A stretch of DNA of 37,077 nucleotides from Salipiger mucosus DSM 16094 (lineage in GTDB: Bacteria > Pseudomonadota > Alphaproteobacteria > Rhodobacterales > Rhodobacteraceae), in the NCBI RefSeq assembly GCF_000442255.1, contig NZ_KE557274.1:350639-387715 (forward strand), given 5' to 3'. The translations under genes and the position numbers were made by a program. Below, one piece after another: positions 24,476-34,642 of this stretch (position 1 is the stretch's first letter; each line of letters begins with the position of its first letter). Below the pieces are notes generated by a model. The model ran no database searches, had not been told where the DNA came from, and worked only from the letters and a program-made list of their open reading frames with translations.

Positions 24476-24799
24476 ATCTCTTCGGTGAATGCCGTGCTGC
24501 CTCCGCGAGGCGCGTCAATATACGGGGCCAGCAAAGCTGCACTAAGCCTATGGACGCGCGCCATGGCGAAAGAACTCGGAGATCGGGGAATCCGGGTCAA
24601 TGCGGTCGCACCAGGGGCAGTAAATACTCCAGAGGCGCCCCGATCCAAGGACCTTACCGAACTGTTCGTGAAGGAGACCGCACTTGGCCGTACTGGTGAA
24701 CCTCGAGACATCGCGCGTGCCGTGCGGTTTCTCGCGAGTGACGAAGCTGGTTTCATCACTGGTGAAGTGTTGACGGTATCCGGCGGGTATCGAATTTAG

Positions 24800-25238
24800 T
24801 CGGCGGGCTACAGCAGAGCGAACGTCATGTAGGGGCTCGAGGCGGCCATGCGGCGGCGAGCGGGTCGGGCGCCTGGTCGGCAGCACCGACCGGCGCTCCC
24901 TGCCCAGTCCGGCCGTTGGAAGCGACCGCCGGTGCGGCACCGCAGCGTCACCAAAGCGGCCATTCATCCCCGCCGCAGCATTTCCAACGACCCGAGGTCG
25001 ACAGCGGCGGACTTTCCGGTCATTCGGTGGCCGACCGATGCAACTGCAGCATGACAATGGAGGCGCTCGCAGCTGCAGCAACCGGGGTTCTGCGTCGCGG
25101 CGCAGATCACGGAAGCGGTCGTTGAAGGCTGCGTCAAACCAGGGAATCTAAACCCACCTTTCGCTGCGCCTCGTCGCAGCGCCGCCGATGCGGACAAAGC
25201 TGACCTCCTTCACCGGGATGATCGATCCAAGTTTTGCC
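24800..25238. other. Intergenic region with dispersed repeat
   Basis: No supported gene. It contains repeat copy B (24938-25019) and GC-rich low-complexity DNA. It lies between the convergent ends of the SDR gene and trkH. I see no clear terminator. Confidence 0.5.
24938..25019 (+). repeat. Dispersed repeat, copy B
   Basis: About 82 bp, similar to 22681-22761 (see that entry) in the same orientation. A more distant relative may lie around 36160-36230. Such degenerate units look like non-coding dispersed repeats rather than an IS end. Confidence 0.6.
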
Positions 25239-26657
25239 TCACGTCACCTCTCTCCAGAACGCTGGCACGAGCAATACGTAGACCGTCAGCATCTCGAGCC
25301 GCCCGGCATACATCCCGAACGACAGCAGCCATTTCGCACCGTCCGGCAGCGCCGCGAAATTCCCCGCCGGCCCGATGACCTCGCCGATCCCGGGCCCCAC
25401 ATTGGCAACCGCCGTCAGCGCCCCGCTGAGCGAGGTTGTCATATCGAGGTCGAACAGGCCGAGTGCGATCGCGAGTCCCAAAATCGTTGCGCCGTAGAAG
25501 ACGAAGAAAGTCATCACCCCGCTCATCACGTCGTCATCAACACGACGCCCCTCATAGCGCACCGAAAAGATGCCGTGGGGCGCATGGATACGCTTCATCT
25601 GAGCATTCACGCTCCGCAAGAGCACGATCCACCGCATCATCTTGGCGCCGCCCGAGGTCGACCCGGTGCAGCCCCCCATGGCGGTGAGACAGACGAAGGC
25701 CGCAGCGGCGAACGGTCCCCAGGTCGTGTAATCCGTGGTCGCGTAACCGGTTGTGGTCACCACCGAGACGACGTTGAAGGCAACGAGGCGGAGGGTCTCG
25801 AGGACAGGCGTGCCGCCCGTCAGGACCCGCCATACGGTCAGGCCCAGGATCACCGCAACCAGCGTCACGATCAACGCCCGGACCTGCTCGCTGCGCAAGA
25901 CCCCGCGGTTCAGCACGCGGATATACCAGGCAAAGGGCAGCGCGCCGGCCAGCATGAAGAGCGTTCCCATCCATTGCAGGTAAGCGCTTTCGAAGAGTCC
26001 GAAGGAGGAATCCGAGGTCGAGTAACCGCCCGTAGAGACCGTTGTCAGCGCATGGGCGATCGCCTCGAACTCCGTCATGCCACCCGAGATGTAGACGAGG
26101 GTGCAAACGAAGGTGAGGCCGAGATAGACCCAGATCGTCGCCGAGGCGAAGCGCGCCGCACTGGCTAACTCCTTCTCGCCCTTCTCCGAACTCTCTGTCT
26201 GGAAAAGCTGCATGCCGCCGACGCGCATGATCGGCAGAAGCGCGATGCCAGCGACTATAAAGCCGACACCTCCTATCCATTGCAGCAGCGCGCGCCACAG
26301 CAGGATGCCGCGCTCGGTATCGTCGAGGCTGCTCATCACGGTGGACCCGGTCGTGGTGATGCCGGACATGGCCTCGAAGAAAGCGTCGATGAACGACAAA
26401 TCCCATAGCCACAGAGGAAGAGCGCCTGCCAAGGCAGCTGTGATCCAAGCACTTCCGGTGAGCAAAAAGGAGTGCAGACGGTTCCACCCACCGCGCTGGT
26501 TCATGGTGCTGAAACAGATGCATCCGCCCACCGTCAGGGTCAGAAGCGCCGCCTCGAGGAAAACGAAGCGAGTGGCCGGAAACATCAGGGCGGTGAAGCC
26601 CATGAGGGCGCCCATACCGAGCAGAAGCAGGCTATTGATGAAGGCAACGAAAGGCAT
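25239..26657 (-). CDS. trkH: TrkH-family potassium uptake protein
   Basis: The 472-residue membrane protein has four pore-loop repeats with filter-like segments such as SGITTTGSTV, TTVSTGGYSTSDS, VTTTGYATTDY and VANVGPGIGEV. It imports K+, normally gated by a cytoplasmic TrkA partner not encoded here. The ATG at 26657 is used; longer in-frame starts overlap kdpE. It begins 7 nt after the kdpE stop, so it appears to be the last gene of the kdp transcript. That places a second K+ uptake route under KdpDE control. Confidence 0.93.
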   Translation of the reverse strand: MPFVAFINSLLLLGMGALMGFTALMFPATRFVFLEAALLTLTVGGCICFSTMNQRGGWNRLHSFLLTGSAWITAALAGALPLWLWDLSFIDAFFEAMSGITTTGSTVMSSLDDTERGILLWRALLQWIGGVGFIVAGIALLPIMRVGGMQLFQTESSEKGEKELASAARFASATIWVYLGLTFVCTLVYISGGMTEFEAIAHALTTVSTGGYSTSDSSFGLFESAYLQWMGTLFMLAGALPFAWYIRVLNRGVLRSEQVRALIVTLVAVILGLTVWRVLTGGTPVLETLRLVAFNVVSVVTTTGYATTDYTTWGPFAAAAFVCLTAMGGCTGSTSGGAKMMRWIVLLRSVNAQMKRIHAPHGIFSVRYEGRRVDDDVMSGVMTFFVFYGATILGLAIALGLFDLDMTTSLSGALTAVANVGPGIGEVIGPAGNFAALPDGAKWLLSFGMYAGRLEMLTVYVLLVPAFWREVT

Positions 26658-26664
26658 GGTGATC

Positions 26665-27345
26665 TCAGGCGTCCCGGAACCGGTAACCGATGCCGGGCTC
26701 GGTAAAAATCCAAGCCGGGTCAGCCGCGTCGTCGCCGAGCTTGGCGCGGAGCTGGCGGATGAAAACGCGTAGATACTGGCTGTCTTTGGCGTGAGCCGCG
26801 CCCCAGACCGTCTCGAGCGCCATGCGCTGCGTGACGAGGCGGCCGGCATGCGAGGCGAGGAGCCAGAGCAGATCGAACTCTTTCGGGGTTAGGGAGAGCT
26901 GATCTCCATCGATACGGGCAGAATGCTCCGCGGCGTCGAGAGTGAGACCGCCAATCTCGATCCGGGAGAGGCTCGCGCGCTCGGCTCCTCGGTCGCGGAG
27001 TATTCCGCGCAGGCGCGCGAGGAGTTCCCGGGTGCCGAAGGGCTTGGTCACGTAGTCCTGGGCGCCGAGATCGAGGGCCTCGACCTTCTCGCCCTCGTCC
27101 GCCCGGACCGAGAGGACGAGGACCGGCACTTCCGACCAGCCTCGGATTTCGCGCAGGACGTCCTTCCCGTCCCGGTCGGGAAGCCCAAGGTCAAGGATGA
27201 CGACATCGGGTGCGTTCGTTGCCGCCTTGGCCGCGCCCTCACGCCCCGTGGAAGCCTCGGAGACCGAGTGCCCCTCTGCTTCAAAGGTGATCCGGAGGAA
27301 GCGGCGAATCTGGTGTTCGTCGTCTATGACAAGGATACGGGCCAT
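26665..27345 (-). CDS. kdpE: KdpE response regulator
   Basis: The 226-residue OmpR-type regulator has a receiver domain with the phosphoacceptor Asp52 (VILDLGLPD), an acidic pair at DDE (8-10) and Lys101 (VTKPFG). A winged-helix DNA-binding domain follows (LSLTPKEFDLLWLLASHAG... GIGYRF). It receives phosphate from KdpD and activates kdp transcription under K+ limitation. Its ATG shares one base with the kdpD stop (TGATG), so translation is coupled. Confidence 0.96.
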   Translation of the reverse strand: MARILVIDDEHQIRRFLRITFEAEGHSVSEASTGREGAAKAATNAPDVVILDLGLPDRDGKDVLREIRGWSEVPVLVLSVRADEGEKVEALDLGAQDYVTKPFGTRELLARLRGILRDRGAERASLSRIEIGGLTLDAAEHSARIDGDQLSLTPKEFDLLWLLASHAGRLVTQRMALETVWGAAHAKDSQYLRVFIRQLRAKLGDDAADPAWIFTEPGIGYRFRDA

Positions 27346-30026
27346 CAGAGCTCCGGATTGGCAAGCGGCAGCCGGAGCACGATGGTCGTGCCGCTGCCGT
27401 CTGGGTGGGTGGCGTCTGCGCGGATGGAGCCGCCATGGGCCTCGACGATGCCGCGCGCAATGGCGAGGCCAAGACCCGTCCCGGCCCGTTGCGAATCGCC
27501 CGTGGTGACGCGGTAGAACATCTCGAAAACCCGGTGCCGCACTTCCGGTGGGATGCCGGGTCCTTGGTCCGCGATCGCGAGTTCAATCGCCGGCCCATCA
27601 ACGCGCGCCATGAGCCGGATCGCCGTTTCCTCGGGCGCATGCTTCGCCGCGTTGTCGAGGACGTTGACCAGAACCTGTTCGATGAGGAGCGGATCGACGT
27701 CGATCGCGGGCAAGGTCTCCGGGAGGGTCATCTCGAGTTGGAAGCGCGCCAGGTCCCCGCGCAGGCGGCGCCGGGCATTGCCAACGATCTCGGAGAGGTC
27801 CGCGGCAATGCGTCTGGGCGTAAGGGCGCCGTGGCTGAGACGCGTCATGTCGAGGAGGTTCTGGATGTAGCGGTCGAGCCTCTCGCCTTCCTCGCGGATC
27901 GTCTCCGCGAGCTCGTGGCGCATCTCGGCCGTGTAGCCCGTCTCGGTATCAGCCAGAGAAGACGCAGCGCCGATGATGCTCACGAGCGGCGTGCGCAGAT
28001 CGTGGCTGACAGAAGACAGGAGCGCCGAGCGAAGGCGTTCTGTCTCCGACGAAAGCCGCGCGGCCTCCAGCGCGTCGTTGAGGTCAGTGCGCTCGAACGC
28101 AAGGGCAAGCTGGCTCGCGAAAGCCTCGAGCAGACGGCGATCTTCGGTCGTCATAGCGCGCTCCTCGCTGGAGCGCAGACCGAGCACAGCCAGGGTCTCC
28201 TCGGCGGCGCGGACAGGCAGGAAGAGCCACTGGCTCGAGGAAAGCGTATCGGTCCCACGACCGGAGGGGTTCCCCTTCTCCAGCGAGTATCCGCCCGCAG
28301 TCCGGTCGCGCATGTCGAGCGGCGCTGCCTCCGGCTCCGAGGCGATCATTGTAACCTGTGAGCCCACGCGACGGAGCACGAGAGCATCGAGCCCCATCGC
28401 CGCAGCGATCTGCTCGACCCCGGCACGGGCGACCGCCTCCGAGGAGGGCGCGACGGCAATGCCCCGTGCAAACTCATGCAAGATGGTCGTCCGCTCGACG
28501 CTATCACGGAGCGCGATGGCCCGAGCCCGCAGGCGGGCCGCCAGGTTGCCGGTGACAATCGAGGCGACGAGAAACAGCCCCAGCGTCACCAGTTCTGCCT
28601 CGCGCACAACGCGGAAGGTGAGGCGCGGCTCGGTAAAGAAGAAGTTGTAGGCCACGAAGCCGATCGCCGAGGCAGCAATCGACGGCCCCAACCCGTAGAT
28701 CGAGGCGACGACGACCACGCCCGTCATGAAAACGAGCGACAGGGCGGTGACCGGCAGCACCGTCTCGAGCGCCATGGCCGCCATGCTGAATGCTACCATG
28801 ACCAGCACGGCGCGAAGATAGGCCCCGCTTTCGGCTCGGGGCCGCCAGCGCGGAAGGCGGCGCTTGCTCCTCTCCTCCTTTTGCGGCGGGTCGGCAATCA
28901 GCGTGACTTCGAAATCCCGTGCCCGCGCAACCACGGCGCCCGCCACGTCCTCGCTGAAGAGGCTCGCTCCCGTCCGGCGGTCACGGCCGCGGCCGAGAAC
29001 GATGCGGCTGGCGTTGATCCGCCGAGCATGCTCCAGGACTGCGGTGGCAACGCTCTCGCCTTCGCGCAGTGTCGCGGTCTCGGCACCGAGACGCTCGGCA
29101 AGGCGCAGGGCGGAGGCCAGACGGTCGCGCTCCCCTTCGCTCATGCGGTCGCTGCGATCGGTGGCGACATGCACGGCGGTCCAGCCGACCCGGGCACGAT
29201 CCGCCATCCGCTTGCCCGCGCGCACCACCTCGCGTGCGACTGGGCCGTCGTCGAGGCAGACGAGAATGCGTTCCTGCACCGGCCAGGGACCGCTCGTCGC
29301 GGTGGATCGCATATGCCGCATGAGCTGGGCGTCCACGCGGTCGGCCGCGGCCCGCATTGCGAGCTCACGCAGCGCCGTGAGGTTGCCCTTGGAAAAGAAG
29401 TTCTGCACCGCCCGGGCCGCCTGATCCTGGACGTAGACCTTGCCGGCCCGCAGGCGCTCCAGCAGATCCTCGGGCGGAAGGTCGATCAGCTCAATCTCGT
29501 CGGCCTGCTCCAGCAGACGGTCCGGCACGGTCTCGCGCACCTTGACGCCCGAGATGCGCGCCACCCGGTCGTTCATCGTCTCGAGGTGCTGGACGTTGAG
29601 GGTGGTGTAGACGTCGATCCCGGCCGCGAGCACATCCTCCACATCCTGCCAACGCTTCTCGTGCCGACTGCCGGGCACGTTGGTGTGGGCGAGCTCATCG
29701 ATCAGCGCCAGCTCCGGATGGCGCTCGATCAGGCTCTCGAGGTCCATCTCGTGCAGGATGCGCTCGCGGTAGAAATGCGCCCGCTTCGGCAGGACATCGA
29801 GCCCGGCGAGGAGCGTCTCGGTTTCGATGCGCCCATGCGTCTCGACCACACCCGCGATCACGTCGACGCCTTCGGCCGCCCGTCTCCGGGCGGCCTCCAG
29901 CATCGCGTAGGTCTTGCCGACGCCCGGGGCGGCGCCGAGGAAGATCTTGAGTTTGCCGCGGCCTTCCCCGGAGGCTTCTTCCAGGAGTGCCTCCGGATCA
30001 GGGCGCGCCTCGTCGGTCTCGGTCAC
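27345..30026 (-). CDS. kdpD: KdpD sensor histidine kinase
   Basis: The 893-residue sensor has an N-terminal KdpD domain with Walker A GAAPGVGKT (residues 31-39) and a Walker-B-like ALIDELAHTN, then a USP-like domain (about 245-375). Four closely spaced membrane segments (about 400-500), a GAF-like region, a HisKA domain with His675 (SVSHDLRTP) and an HATPase with ADQGPGIPPE and GTGLGLAI follow. It senses K+ and ionic state and phosphorylates KdpE. The GTG start overlaps the kdpC stop (GTGA). Confidence 0.97.
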   Translation of the reverse strand: MTETDEARPDPEALLEEASGEGRGKLKIFLGAAPGVGKTYAMLEAARRRAAEGVDVIAGVVETHGRIETETLLAGLDVLPKRAHFYRERILHEMDLESLIERHPELALIDELAHTNVPGSRHEKRWQDVEDVLAAGIDVYTTLNVQHLETMNDRVARISGVKVRETVPDRLLEQADEIELIDLPPEDLLERLRAGKVYVQDQAARAVQNFFSKGNLTALRELAMRAAADRVDAQLMRHMRSTATSGPWPVQERILVCLDDGPVAREVVRAGKRMADRARVGWTAVHVATDRSDRMSEGERDRLASALRLAERLGAETATLREGESVATAVLEHARRINASRIVLGRGRDRRTGASLFSEDVAGAVVARARDFEVTLIADPPQKEERSKRRLPRWRPRAESGAYLRAVLVMVAFSMAAMALETVLPVTALSLVFMTGVVVVASIYGLGPSIAASAIGFVAYNFFFTEPRLTFRVVREAELVTLGLFLVASIVTGNLAARLRARAIALRDSVERTTILHEFARGIAVAPSSEAVARAGVEQIAAAMGLDALVLRRVGSQVTMIASEPEAAPLDMRDRTAGGYSLEKGNPSGRGTDTLSSSQWLFLPVRAAEETLAVLGLRSSEERAMTTEDRRLLEAFASQLALAFERTDLNDALEAARLSSETERLRSALLSSVSHDLRTPLVSIIGAASSLADTETGYTAEMRHELAETIREEGERLDRYIQNLLDMTRLSHGALTPRRIAADLSEIVGNARRRLRGDLARFQLEMTLPETLPAIDVDPLLIEQVLVNVLDNAAKHAPEETAIRLMARVDGPAIELAIADQGPGIPPEVRHRVFEMFYRVTTGDSQRAGTGLGLAIARGIVEAHGGSIRADATHPDGSGTTIVLRLPLANPEL

Positions 30027-30595
30027 TCCACTCCTCCAGGGAAGGCCGCGTCGACCGCGAGATTGGCCTCAAGCACGTTGACATGGGCGGGTCCGAAGAT
30101 GCCGAGCCAGGGGCCAGTGGTCGCCGCCTCGACGATCCGCACGATTTCGTCTCGCGGCGCCCCGCGGGCTTCGGCAACGCGCACGGCCTGCACCCGAGCG
30201 TTCTCCGGCGAGATGTCCGGATCGAGTCCGCTGGCTGAGGCAGTTACCGCGTCCAGCGGGACGTCGCTCTCACCGGTCTCCCGGCGCCAGGCCTCGGCTC
30301 GTTCTTCGACGGTCACGAGGAGCTCGGCTGAGGTCGGACCGAGGTTCGACGCTCCAGCTGAGGCAGCATCGTAGCCCACGGCGGAGGGCCTTGGGTGGAA
30401 GTAACCGGGCGAGGTGAAGTCCTGGCCGATCAGCACCGAACCGATCACCGTTCCGCCCTGCTCGATCAGGCTGCCGTTGGCCCGCACGGGCATGGCGACT
30501 TGGGCGACTCCGGTGATCGCAAGCGGATAGGCGACGCCGGTCAGGAGGGTCATCAGGGCGAGGATCGCCAGGGCTGGACGGAAAATAGCAAGCAT
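30023..30595 (-). CDS. kdpC: KdpC subunit of the K+-transporting ATPase
   Basis: The 190-residue product has a single N-terminal membrane segment and a periplasmic domain with the family blocks GSVLIGQDFTSPGYFHPRPSA, SNLGPTS and PDAVTASASGLDPDISPENA-type sequence (DAVTASASGLDPDISPENA). KdpC stabilises the complex and assists ATP binding by KdpB. The ATG at 30595 is preferred over a GTG at 30604, because TAAGGTG precedes it. It overlaps kdpD by 4 nt. Confidence 0.95.
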   Translation of the reverse strand: MLAIFRPALAILALMTLLTGVAYPLAITGVAQVAMPVRANGSLIEQGGTVIGSVLIGQDFTSPGYFHPRPSAVGYDAASAGASNLGPTSAELLVTVEERAEAWRRETGESDVPLDAVTASASGLDPDISPENARVQAVRVAEARGAPRDEIVRIVEAATTGPWLGIFGPAHVNVLEANLAVDAAFPGGVE

Positions 30596-30605
30596 AACGA
30601 TCACC

Positions 30606-32636
30606 TTACGCGAGGTTGAGGGCGCCGACGATCAGGTCGATCGCCTTGATGCCAATGAACGGCACGACGAGCCCGCCGAGGCCGTAGATCAGGAGGTTGT
30701 TGCGCAGGAGCGCCGAGGCCGAGGCCGGCGCGTAGCGCACGCCGCGCAAGGCCAGCGGGATCAGAGCCACGATCACGAGGGCATTGAAGATCACCGCCGA
30801 GAGGATCGCGCTCTCGGGGCTCGAGAGTCCCATGACGTTGAGCGTCGCGAGCCCGGGATAAGCGCCAAGGAAGAGCGCCGGCAGGATCGCGAAATACTTC
30901 GCCGCATCGTTGGCGATAGAGAAGGTGGTGAGCGCGCCGCGGCTGATCAGGAGCTGCTTGCCGACCATGACGATCTCGATGAGCTTCGTCGGGTCGCTGT
31001 CGAGGTCGATCAGGTTGCCGGCCTCTTTGGCCGCGGGTGTGCCCGAGTTCATCGCGACGCCCACGTCGGCCTGCGCCAGCGCCGGCGCGTCGTTCGAGCC
31101 GTCGCCGCACATCGCGACCAGCCGGCCCTGGGCCTGCTCGTCCCGGATGCGCTCGAGCTTCGCTTCGGGCGTTGCCTCGGCCATGAAGTCGTCGACACCG
31201 GCCTCGGCGGCAATGGCCGCCGCGGTCAGGGGATTGTCCCCGGTGATCATGACCGTGCGCACGCCCATGGCCCGGAGTTCCGCGAAGCGCTCCCGCACGC
31301 CAGGCTTGATAATATCCTTGAGGTGGATGACGCCGAGGATCTGGGAGTCCTGACTGACCAGCAACGGCGTGCCTCCGGAGCGGGCAATGTTCTCGATGTT
31401 GCCTATCAGGATCGGGTTGGGTTCAGTGCCGGTATGCTTGACGATGGCATCCACGGCGCCCTTGCGGATCGTGGTGCCGTGCTCGACGTCGACGCCAGAA
31501 AGGCGAGTCTGGGCCGAGAAGGCGACATGCTCCTTGATCGCGATGCGGGGGATGTCGTCGCCGAGCACGCGTGTCGCGAGCTCGACGATCGACTTCCCCT
31601 CGGGCGTGTCGTCGGCCTGCGAAGCGAGCCAGGCGGCTTGCGCGAGGCGCTTCTCGCTCACCCCCTGGGTTGGCAGGAAACCGTCGGCCATTCGGTTGCC
31701 GAAGGTGATGGTGCCGGTCTTGTCGAGCAGCAGGACATCGACGTCGCCTGCGGCCTCGACCGCGCGTCCCGACTTGGCGATCACGTTAGCCTTCACCAGC
31801 CGGTCCATGCCGGCGATGCCGATCGCCGAGAGGAGCCCGCCGATGGTCGTGGGGATCAGCGTCACGAAAAGCGCGGCGAGGAAGACGACCGGGATCGAGG
31901 TGCCGGAATAGAGGGCGAAAGGCTGGAGGGTCACGACGACGAAGAGGAAGATGAGCGTCAGACCTGTGAGCAGGATCGACAGCGCGATCTCGTTCGGGGT
32001 CTTCTGACGTTCGGCGCCTTCCACGAGGGCGATCATCTTGTCGAGGAAGCTCTTGCCCGGTTCCGCTGTGACCTTGAAGACCAACCAGTCGGAGACGATC
32101 GTGGTGCCGCCGGTGACCGAGGAGCGGTCTCCGCCGGCTTCCCGGATGACCGGGGCGCTCTCGCCGGTGATGGCACTCTCGTTGACCGAGGCGACGCCCG
32201 CCACGGCCTCGCCGTCGGTGGGGATCAGGTCTCCCGCATCGACCAGCACGAACTGGCCCTTCCTCAGCTCGGTCGAGGAGACCGACTCGGCACTGCCGTG
32301 CTCGGCGTCGGCGGAGGCGAGCCGCTTCACGCGCGTTTCCTGCCCAGTGGTCCGAAGCGAGTCGGCCCGCGCCTTGCCGCGCCCTTCGGCGAGCGCCTCG
32401 GCGAAGTTGGCGAAGAGCACGGTGATCCAGAGCCACAAGCTGATCTGGATCGTCACCCCTCCGCCCGTGCCCGCGACGAGGTCGCGCAGGGCGAGGAGCG
32501 TTGTCATCGCGGCTACGATCGCGGTCACAAAGAGGACCGGGTTGCGCAGGAGCAGGCGGGGCGAGAGCTTGGTGACACTCTGCCGCGCGGCGGTGGCGTA
32601 GAGGCTGCGAGGGGCGGCAGTTTCGGTGCGGGACAT
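30606..32636 (-). CDS. kdpB: KdpB P-type ATPase subunit
   Basis: The 676-residue catalytic subunit of the high-affinity K+ pump. The phosphorylation motif DKTGTIT has its Asp at about residue 305; the actuator motif TGES, the hinge [14 protein letters not shown] and [17 protein letters not shown] are present. Membrane helices flank the cytoplasmic domains. The start at 32636 ([11 protein letters not shown]) has AAGGA 7 nt upstream; an ATG 9 nt earlier overlaps the ribosome-binding site. The gap to kdpA is 55 nt. Confidence 0.97.
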   Translation of the reverse strand: MSRTETAAPRSLYATAARQSVTKLSPRLLLRNPVLFVTAIVAAMTTLLALRDLVAGTGGGVTIQISLWLWITVLFANFAEALAEGRGKARADSLRTTGQETRVKRLASADAEHGSAESVSSTELRKGQFVLVDAGDLIPTDGEAVAGVASVNESAITGESAPVIREAGGDRSSVTGGTTIVSDWLVFKVTAEPGKSFLDKMIALVEGAERQKTPNEIALSILLTGLTLIFLFVVVTLQPFALYSGTSIPVVFLAALFVTLIPTTIGGLLSAIGIAGMDRLVKANVIAKSGRAVEAAGDVDVLLLDKTGTITFGNRMADGFLPTQGVSEKRLAQAAWLASQADDTPEGKSIVELATRVLGDDIPRIAIKEHVAFSAQTRLSGVDVEHGTTIRKGAVDAIVKHTGTEPNPILIGNIENIARSGGTPLLVSQDSQILGVIHLKDIIKPGVRERFAELRAMGVRTVMITGDNPLTAAAIAAEAGVDDFMAEATPEAKLERIRDEQAQGRLVAMCGDGSNDAPALAQADVGVAMNSGTPAAKEAGNLIDLDSDPTKLIEIVMVGKQLLISRGALTTFSIANDAAKYFAILPALFLGAYPGLATLNVMGLSSPESAILSAVIFNALVIVALIPLALRGVRYAPASASALLRNNLLIYGLGGLVVPFIGIKAIDLIVGALNLA

Positions 32637-32691
32637 GTCAGTCATCCTTGGATGAAGGAAGTGCCCGGGGCCGATGGCCCCGGGGATCAGC

Positions 32692-34395
32692 TCAGAAGCG
32701 CGTGCCGGCGGCCAGGCTCACCTGCTCGGCAAGCGGACCGAGGGCCAGCGCCGGGAAGAAGGTGAGGCCGCCGAGGATCACGACCGTCACGATCAGCAGG
32801 ACCACGAAGAGCGGTCCGTGGGTCGGAAAGCTGCCTGCGGTCGGCGCGGCTGGAACCTTTACCGCAAGGGCGCCCGCGATCCCGAGCATCGGCACGATGA
32901 TGGCGTAACGGCCCAGCAGCATGGCGATGCCTTGAAGCGTGGTATGAAACGGGTCCGCTGCGCCGAAGCCCGCGAAGGCCGAGCCGTTGTTGCCGGTGGT
33001 CGAGCCATAGGCGTAGAGCACCTCGGACAGACCGTGCGGGCCGGCGTCCTGCACTGCTGCAAGCGCCTGTGGGACGGCCACCGATAGTGCGGCGAAGACT
33101 AGGATGCCGAGCGGCATCGACAGGAACGCCAGAACCGCGAGACTGACCTCCTTCGCCTCGATCTTCTTGCCGAGATATTCGGGCGTGCGCCCCACCATCA
33201 GACCGGCGAGAAAGACCGCCAACACGACGTAGAGAAGCATGCCGTAGAGCCCGGCACCGACGCCTCCGAAGATCACCTCGCCGATCATCATGTTGACGAG
33301 GAAGACGAGCCCCGAGAGCGGCATGAAGCTGTCGTGCATCGCGTTGACCGAGCCGTTCGAGGCCGCGGTCGTGGCCGTGCCCCAGAGGGCGGAAAGCGTT
33401 GCGCCGAAGCGCATTTCCTTGCCCTCGAGGTTCGGCCCGGCGGTGCCTGCGATCTGCGAGATCATGGGATTGCCGGCGGCCTCGGACCAGGCCACGACAG
33501 CAAGCCCCGCGACGAACATCGTCGCCATGGCGGCGAAGATCGCGATGCCCTGGCGCCGGTCGCCGACCATGCGGCCGAAGGTGAAGCAGAAGGCGACCGG
33601 GATCAGCAGGATGTATAGGCCCTGGAGCATGTTCGAGAGCACTGTGGGGTTCTCGAACGGGTGCGCCGAGTTCACGCCGAAGAAACCGCCGCCATTGGTG
33701 CCGAGCTGCTTGATCGCGATCTGGCTCGCGGCCGGACCCTGCGCGATCACCTGCTCAGTGCCTTCCATGGTCGTCGCGGTGACGTGAGACGAGAGGGTCT
33801 GGACAACGCCCTGGCCGACGAGGATCAGCGCACCGATCGTCGCGAGCGGCAGCAGCACGTAGAGCACCGATCGGGTGAGATCGGTCCAGAAGTTGCCGAG
33901 TCGGCCCTCTCCGCGGCAGGCGAAGCCGCGGATCACCGCCACGGCTACGGCCATGCCGGTGGCAGCCGAGACGAAGTTCTGCACCGTGAGCCCCACCATC
34001 TGGCTGAAATAGGAGAGCTGAACCTCCCCCGAATAGGCCTGCCAGTTGGTGTTGGTGACGAAGCTCACCGCGGTGTTGAAGGCGAGGTCGGGCGCCATGG
34101 GCGCGAGCCCGGCGGGGTTCCACGGCAGGAAGCCCTGAAGACGCAGCATAGCATAGAGAAAGACGAAGCCCGCAGCGTTGAACGCGAGCACCGCGAAGGC
34201 ATAGGCACGCCAAGACTGGCTCTCCTCGGCGCGGATACCCGCGATGCTGTAGATTGCGGTCTCGACCGGCGCCAGCACGGGCGTCAGAAGAGTGCGCTCA
34301 CCGCGATAAAGCCGTGCCATGAAATGGCCGAGCGGGACCGCCAGTACGACGAGCACAACGAGATAGAGGAGAACGGAAGCGAGATCCGGTGTCAT
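32692..34395 (-). CDS. kdpA: KdpA potassium-binding/translocating subunit
   Basis: The 567-residue membrane protein has about ten helices and four pore loops, recognisable as [49 protein letters not shown] and [15 protein letters not shown]+ enters through these before passing to KdpB. The ATG at 34395 lies 9 nt after the kdpF stop. Length matches the family. Confidence 0.97.
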   Translation of the reverse strand: MTPDLASVLLYLVVLVVLAVPLGHFMARLYRGERTLLTPVLAPVETAIYSIAGIRAEESQSWRAYAFAVLAFNAAGFVFLYAMLRLQGFLPWNPAGLAPMAPDLAFNTAVSFVTNTNWQAYSGEVQLSYFSQMVGLTVQNFVSAATGMAVAVAVIRGFACRGEGRLGNFWTDLTRSVLYVLLPLATIGALILVGQGVVQTLSSHVTATTMEGTEQVIAQGPAASQIAIKQLGTNGGGFFGVNSAHPFENPTVLSNMLQGLYILLIPVAFCFTFGRMVGDRRQGIAIFAAMATMFVAGLAVVAWSEAAGNPMISQIAGTAGPNLEGKEMRFGATLSALWGTATTAASNGSVNAMHDSFMPLSGLVFLVNMMIGEVIFGGVGAGLYGMLLYVVLAVFLAGLMVGRTPEYLGKKIEAKEVSLAVLAFLSMPLGILVFAALSVAVPQALAAVQDAGPHGLSEVLYAYGSTTGNNGSAFAGFGAADPFHTTLQGIAMLLGRYAIIVPMLGIAGALAVKVPAAPTAGSFPTHGPLFVVLLIVTVVILGGLTFFPALALGPLAEQVSLAAGTRF

Positions 34396-34404
34396 GGCCT
34401 GCCC

Positions 34405-34491
34405 TCAGAACTTCTGTGGTCGCAGCAGGACCGCGACGAGATAGACGAGAAGCCCCGTCGCCACGGCGAGGCCCAGGAGGATATCGAACAT
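34405..34491 (-). CDS. kdpF: KdpF micropeptide
   Basis: A 28-residue single-helix protein, MFDILLGLAVATGLLVYLVA then VLLRPQKF. Its start, one hydrophobic span and the final LLRPxKF are typical of KdpF, which stabilises the KdpABC complex. The ATG at 34491 follows GGAGACCTTCCC. It lies between the upstream micropeptide and kdpA. Confidence 0.9.
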   Translation of the reverse strand: MFDILLGLAVATGLLVYLVAVLLRPQKF

Positions 34492-34503
34492 GGGAAGGTC
34501 TCC

Positions 34504-34587
34504 TCAGAGCCGCGCTACGGCCGGGACGGCGGCCGCGAAGGCGCCGAACGAGAGGAGGCCAAGGCAAAGATACAGCAGGTCGGTCAT
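34504..34587 (-). CDS. Second small membrane peptide at head of kdp operon
   Basis: A 27-residue frame, MTDLLYLCLGLLSFGAFAAA then VPAVARL, with one hydrophobic span. The ATG at 34587 has TGGAGCG 5 nt upstream, and its stop lies 12 nt before the kdpF start. Similar tiny leader proteins ahead of kdpF are familiar from alphaproteobacterial kdp operons, but I know no established function. Probably an accessory Kdp micropeptide. Confidence 0.65.
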   Translation of the reverse strand: MTDLLYLCLGLLSFGAFAAAVPAVARL

Positions 34588-34642
34588 CGCACGCTCCAAT
34601 CCGGTGGATAGGCGGAATGTGCGCTCGAGGGCTGTAAAGTGG

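Larger units (their letters stand above)
22928..24799 (+). pseudogene. SDR-family oxidoreductase split by an IS5-type element
   Basis: Exon-like parts are 22928-23303 and 24480-24799. The first has the Rossmann motif TGGTRGIG (residues 8-15) and NNAG; the second the catalytic YGASK and the C-terminal GFITGEVLTVSGGY typical of FabG-like 3-oxoacyl reductases. Removing 23304-24475 and one ATCT copy joins them in frame (376 + 320 = 696 nt, 231 residues) and restores NISSVNAV with the catalytic Ser. As it stands the first part stops after WKV, so the enzyme is inactive. The ATG at 22928 follows GGGGTGGCAG. The absence of other damage suggests recent disruption. Confidence 0.92.

Noticed and set aside
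24011-24799. 262-residue plus-strand frame
   Set aside because: Chimera of antisense IS5 sequence and the true 3' part of the disrupted SDR gene; not a real fusion protein.
28476-30374. 632-residue plus-strand frame opposite kdpD
   Set aside because: Antisense shadow of kdpD in GC-rich DNA; no family motif, while the minus strand shows complete KdpD domains.
31323-32765. 480-residue plus-strand frame opposite kdpB
   Set aside because: Asp/Gly/Arg-rich shadow of kdpB without a ribosome-binding site or fold signature.
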